A stretch of 64,000 nucleotides of DNA from Exiguobacterium aurantiacum (GTDB lineage Bacteria > Bacillota > Bacilli > Exiguobacteriales > Exiguobacteriaceae), in NCBI RefSeq assembly GCF_001766415.1, contig NZ_MKXO01000005.1, positions 124,001 to 188,000 of the forward strand, in the 5' to 3' direction. The notes beneath the pieces are model-generated. The model was given only the letters and a program-made list of their open reading frames with translations. It was not told the DNA's origin and did no database searches. Position numbers and translations under genes: made by a program. This document shows, in pieces, positions 60,312 through 64,000 of the stretch (the stretch's first letter is position 1; the number at the start of each line of letters is the position of its first letter).

Positions 60312-62036
60312 GTGAAACTGATTAAACAATTGGATTGGTTTATTAAGAGGCAGAAACGAACGTATGTCATTGCGATCATTTTGCTCATCATTACCGGGGT
60401 CATCGATATGCTCCCGCCATGGATTATCGGGCAAGCGATCGATGCAATCCGTGAAGGAAGTTTGACGACGGAACGGCTCATCACAATCGTCGGCTCACTG
60501 CTAGGCATCATGGTGTTATCGTACGTTTTATCGTACTTGTGGATCGCGCGTCTATTCGGGACGGCGTTCCTGCTCGAGAAAAAACTGCGGGCCCGATTCT
60601 TCGGGTATTTGCTCAAACAGACGCCGCGGTTTTATCAACAGCACCGCACCGGGGACTTGATGGCGCTCGCGACGAATGATTTGAAAGCGGTTGAACGGAC
60701 GGCCGGTTTCGGTGTCATGACGCTCGTCGATTCGTTCAACATGACACTGATCGCATTGACGATCATGGGGGTGTTCATCGATTGGAAATTGACGCTTGCG
60801 GCACTGTTGCCGATGCCGTTACTTGCCTGGTCGATGAATAAGCTTGGCCGTCAAATTCACGCTCGCTTCACCGCGGCGCAAGATTCGTTCGGCGTTATGA
60901 ACGACCAAGTCGTTGAATCGATTTCAGGACTTCGCGTCATCCGTTCGTTCGTGCAAGAAGAAGCGGATACGAAGAAGTTCGATACGATCACCGACGACGT
61001 CATGGCGAAAAACATGCACGTCGCCAAAATCGACGTCTTGTTCGAACCGGTTATCAAATTGCTCGTCGGTTTGAGTTACTTGATCGGCTTGTCGTTCGGG
61101 ACGTACCTCGTCTTTACGAATGACATCACGCTCGGTCAACTCGTCTCGTTCAACATTTATCTCGGGATGCTCATTTGGCCGATGTACGCGTTCGGTGAGT
61201 TGATCAACGTCGTCCAACGCGGGACGGCGAGCTTAGAGCGGATTGAAGCGACGATGAACGAAGCGCCGGACGTCGTCTCGAACGGCACGGTGCAAGTCGA
61301 CGTGCCAGAGAAGATCACCTTCAAATCGTTATCGTTCCGCTATCCGGGTGCGAGCCGCCCGTCGCTCGAAGACATCGTACTCCACGTATCACGCGGAGAA
61401 ACGATCGGAATCGTCGGACCGACCGGGGCCGGCAAAACGACGCTCCTGCGTCAGCTGATCCGCGAATATCCAATCGATGACTCTTTGCTCGTCAACGGGA
61501 TCCCGGTTCACAAAATTAAACTCGACACGGTACGAGGTTGGAGCGGTTACGTGTCACAAGAACATCTATTGTTCTCGAAGACGGTCCGCGACAACATCTT
61601 GTTCGGGGCCGATGACGCGACCGAAGCCGACCTCGAGACGGCGATTCGGCTTGCGGCGTTTGATACCGATATCGAGCATTTAGAGAACGGGCTCGATACG
61701 GTCGTCGGCGAGCAAGGGGTCATGCTGTCAGGCGGACAGAAACAACGTCTGTCGATTGCGCGTGCGCTCTTGAAAGACCCAGAGATTTTATTGCTCGACG
61801 ATTCGCTCTCGGCGGTCGATGCGAAAACGGAAGCCCGAATCATCGATTCGGTCCGGACGAGCCGTGCCGAACAGACGACGTTCATCGTCGCGCACCGCTT
61901 GTCTGCCGTTTCCCACGCTGATCAAATCCTTGTCTTGCAAGACGGTCGCGTCACTGAACGCGGCACACATGACCAACTGATGAAACAGCACGGTTGGTAT
62001 TTCGAACAGTTCAATCGACAAGGAGAGACGGAGTAA
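60312..62036 (+). CDS. bmrC: ABC exporter subunit, BmrC-like (degenerate ATP site)
   Basis: This 574-residue half-transporter has a six-helix membrane domain (about 15-310) and an ATPase domain with Walker A GPTGAGKTT, signature LSGGQKQRLSIA and Walker B LLLDDSLSAVD. The usual catalytic Glu after Walker B is Asp, as in B. subtilis BmrC, so this site is likely catalytically weak. The GTG at 60312 has GGGGGAA 7 bases upstream and gives a family-like start (VKLIKQLDWFIKRQ); a frame open to 60249 lies in the terminator. It pairs with the next gene to export drugs. Confidence 0.9.
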   Translation: MKLIKQLDWFIKRQKRTYVIAIILLIITGVIDMLPPWIIGQAIDAIREGSLTTERLITIVGSLLGIMVLSYVLSYLWIARLFGTAFLLEKKLRARFFGYLLKQTPRFYQQHRTGDLMALATNDLKAVERTAGFGVMTLVDSFNMTLIALTIMGVFIDWKLTLAALLPMPLLAWSMNKLGRQIHARFTAAQDSFGVMNDQVVESISGLRVIRSFVQEEADTKKFDTITDDVMAKNMHVAKIDVLFEPVIKLLVGLSYLIGLSFGTYLVFTNDITLGQLVSFNIYLGMLIWPMYAFGELINVVQRGTASLERIEATMNEAPDVVSNGTVQVDVPEKITFKSLSFRYPGASRPSLEDIVLHVSRGETIGIVGPTGAGKTTLLRQLIREYPIDDSLLVNGIPVHKIKLDTVRGWSGYVSQEHLLFSKTVRDNILFGADDATEADLETAIRLAAFDTDIEHLENGLDTVVGEQGVMLSGGQKQRLSIARALLKDPEILLLDDSLSAVDAKTEARIIDSVRTSRAEQTTFIVAHRLSAVSHADQILVLQDGRVTERGTHDQLMKQHGWYFEQFNRQGETE

Positions 62037-62060
62037 TCCGTACGAAAGGGGGAATCTCTT

Positions 62061-64000
62061 ATGATCGATCAACACGAATTAGATCCGGTCCGCAGGAAAA
62101 AGACGATTCGCTCACTCGTTGGCTATGCCAAACAAGTGAAGCGCTCGATTTTCCTCGGGTTGATCCTACTCTTTTTAGCGGTCGGCGCAGAACTTGCGGG
62201 ACCGTATATCGCAAAAATTATCATCGATGACCATATCGTCGCTATCGAGCGCGACTGGGTTCAAGTCGAGGCCGGGGGCAGTGTCTCGTTTGACGGCAAT
62301 AACTATGAGAAAGAGACGCGGTTGGACGGGCAAGACGTCGTCCGTCCCGTCTCGATCGTTCAGACGACCGAAGGCTACTATCTCGTACCGGACGCCGTCA
62401 TGAGCGGTGGGGTCAGAGAAGTCGATAACGGTGTCTTGACCATCACGCGGAGTGAGGAGACAGCGACGTACGACAACATCGTGCCGTTGTCTTCGACCGA
62501 CGTCTTCCAGTTTTATGAGACGGATCTTCGGGCCGTCCTCGTCTTATCTGCCATCTACGTCGTCCTGTTGCTCATCGCAGCAGGTCTCAACTGGGGGCAA
62601 CAGATGCTCCTGCAACGTTCGGCGCATACAATCGTCAAGACGATGCGCCTTGACGTCATGCGGCATTTGCAGACGATTCCAGTCCGTTACTTTGACCAGA
62701 CGCCGATCGGGAAAATCGTCAGCCGGGTCACGAACGATACGGAGACGATTCGTGATTTGTATTTGGGCGTTCTCGCCCGCGTCTTCCAAAGCGTCGTCAT
62801 GATGATCGGTGTTTTGATCGCCATGTTCTTCCTAGACGTTCGCCTCGGACTCGTCTCGCTCATCATCATCCCGGTCGTCATCGTCTGGGTGAAGTTGTTC
62901 CAGCGTCTCTCGACCCGGAACAACTTTAAAGTCCGGGCGCTCGTCGCCGATATGAACGCACAATTGAACGAGAGCATCCAAACGATGCCGATCATTCAAT
63001 CGTATGTGCGTGAAGACCTCGTCTATGATGAGTTCGATGTCAAGAACAGCGACAACTTCCAGACACGCCGGAAACTGTTGAAGCTCGACGCCCTTATGTC
63101 GCACAACTTGGTCAACTTCTTCCGCAACATGGCACTCGCGCTCCTCATTTGGGTCGTTGGTGCGCAAACGCTCGGAACGGGCAGTGTGCTCACGCTCGGG
63201 ATACTTTACGCCTACATCGATTACGTGTCCCGTATTTTTGAGCCGGTGACGCAAATTATGAACCAGTTGTCACCGCTCCAACAAGCGCTCGTTTCAGCGG
63301 ACCGAATGTTCCAACTGCTCGACGAGAAAGGCGAAAACGTCTCGTCTGAACGCATTCCGCGCTTTAATGGCGAAGTCGTGTTCGACAACGTGACGTTCAG
63401 CTATGAGGCTGGAAAGCCCGTGTTACAACAGATCGACATTCAAGCTGCACCTGGTGAAACGGTCGCACTCGTCGGCCACACCGGCAGCGGTAAGAGTTCG
63501 ATCATGAACTTGCTCATGCGCTTTTATGATCCGTCTTCAGGAAAACTTTGCATCGACGGGGTAGACGTGACGACACTTCCGACGCAAGCCGTTCGGGACC
63601 ATCTCGGCATCGTGTTGCAAGACCCGTTCTTGTTCACGGGCTCGATTCGGACGAACGTGACGCTCGGTGATGAGACCATTCCTGATGAACGGATTTGGCA
63701 AGCGTTGACGGCGGTCGGTGCCGACCGGTTCGTCAAGCAGTTGCCGCAAGGACTCGACGAGCCGGTCATTGAGCGCGGCGCTTCACTTTCGAGTGGAGAG
63801 CGACAATTGATCAGTTTCGCCCGGGCGCTCGTGTTTGACCCGGCCATCCTCGTCCTTGACGAGGCGACTGCTAGTGTCGACTCAGAGACAGAGGCGCTCA
63901 TCCAAGACGCGCTGAAGACGCTCACATACGGACGCACGACGTTCGTCATCGCGCACCGATTGTCGACGATTCGTGAGGCCGATCAAATCCTCGTCCTCGA
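62061..64000 (+). CDS. bmrD: ABC exporter subunit, BmrD-like (3' end outside window)
   Basis: 646 codons are visible before the window ends. Helix 1 (about 28-50) is followed by a soluble insertion of about 90 residues before helix 2 (about 153-175), a feature of BmrD-type subunits. The ATPase domain has GHTGSGKSS, signature LSSGERQLISFA and LVLDEATASVD with the catalytic Glu intact, plus the switch His in IAHRLS. GAAAGGGGGAA precedes the ATG, 24 bases after bmrC. Together they form a heterodimeric multidrug exporter. Confidence 0.9.
   Translation, partial: MIDQHELDPVRRKKTIRSLVGYAKQVKRSIFLGLILLFLAVGAELAGPYIAKIIIDDHIVAIERDWVQVEAGGSVSFDGNNYEKETRLDGQDVVRPVSIVQTTEGYYLVPDAVMSGGVREVDNGVLTITRSEETATYDNIVPLSSTDVFQFYETDLRAVLVLSAIYVVLLLIAAGLNWGQQMLLQRSAHTIVKTMRLDVMRHLQTIPVRYFDQTPIGKIVSRVTNDTETIRDLYLGVLARVFQSVVMMIGVLIAMFFLDVRLGLVSLIIIPVVIVWVKLFQRLSTRNNFKVRALVADMNAQLNESIQTMPIIQSYVREDLVYDEFDVKNSDNFQTRRKLLKLDALMSHNLVNFFRNMALALLIWVVGAQTLGTGSVLTLGILYAYIDYVSRIFEPVTQIMNQLSPLQQALVSADRMFQLLDEKGENVSSERIPRFNGEVVFDNVTFSYEAGKPVLQQIDIQAAPGETVALVGHTGSGKSSIMNLLMRFYDPSSGKLCIDGVDVTTLPTQAVRDHLGIVLQDPFLFTGSIRTNVTLGDETIPDERIWQALTAVGADRFVKQLPQGLDEPVIERGASLSSGERQLISFARALVFDPAILVLDEATASVDSETEALIQDALKTLTYGRTTFVIAHRLSTIREADQILVL

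Noticed and set aside
1-64000. tRNA, rRNA, CRISPR arrays, prophage or a replication origin
   Set aside because: Looked for on both strands by eye; no cloverleaf gene, repeat-spacer array, phage gene block or DnaA-box cluster was found.

Overview
The window looks like chromosomal DNA of a facultatively anaerobic, low-to-mid GC Gram-positive bacterium (Bacillota, class Bacilli). Strong AGGAGG-type ribosome binding sites, frequent TTG/GTG starts and many Bacillus-type genes support this: a Fnr with a C-terminal cysteine cluster, liaIHFSR, menFDHBEC, yfhF next to recX, yfmL, yfmR, cvfB and cshA. The mix of a ba3-type oxidase, pyruvate formate-lyase and the men cluster, with roughly balanced GC, suggests Exiguobacterium or a close relative. 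That genus call is inference, not a database result. I see no rRNA, tRNA, CRISPR array or prophage.

Layout. 1-6.3 kb: end of an MFS transporter, an aldehyde dehydrogenase, fnr, a three-gene ba3-type oxidase operon (cbaD-like, cbaB, cbaA) and a uridine-kinase-like enzyme. 6.3-9.3 kb: a YtrA-type GntR regulator with its ABC transporter operon. 9.4-11.6 kb: minus-strand genes including a YfmL-type helicase. 11.7-15 kb: pflB-pflA behind a long regulatory region. 15-17.5 kb: malic enzyme and an RsgA-type GTPase with a possible leader peptide. 17.6-21.2 kb: the lia envelope-stress operon. 21.2-25.3 kb: GNAT, an ABC-F protein, plsC and small genes. 25.6-30.5 kb: cvfB, cshA, a degenerate EAL protein and methionine aminopeptidase. 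30.5-38.7 kb: menaquinone genes menFDHBEC, with menA divergent. 38.7-46.8 kb: carbonic anhydrase, a YihY-type protein, Nudix, PfkB kinase, a metal P-type ATPase with Fur/PerR-like boxes, a DMT transporter and an MFS transporter. 46.9-49.4 kb: a yfkAB radical-SAM gene split by a tnpB-only IS605/IS1341-type element. 49.5-60 kb: RlmCD-type methyltransferase, cdd, a two-component system, amidohydrolase, yfhF, recX and lactate permease. 60-64 kb: a leader peptide, attenuator and heterodimeric ABC exporter resembling bmrB-bmrCD, cut by the window edge.

How it fits together. Fnr-like sites lie before the oxidase operon and before pflB, where Rex-like and CcpA-like sites also occur. Together with menaquinone synthesis, malic enzyme and lactate permease, this gives a redox and fermentation theme. 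A second theme is control by translation or attenuation: leader peptides with competing RNA structures before bmrC and rsgA, and an intrinsic terminator inside the cshA leader. The strongest single observations are the bmr leader, with an exact 10-bp complement between the leader start and the terminator arm, and the tnpB insertion, whose predicted excision restores a 372-codon yfkAB frame.
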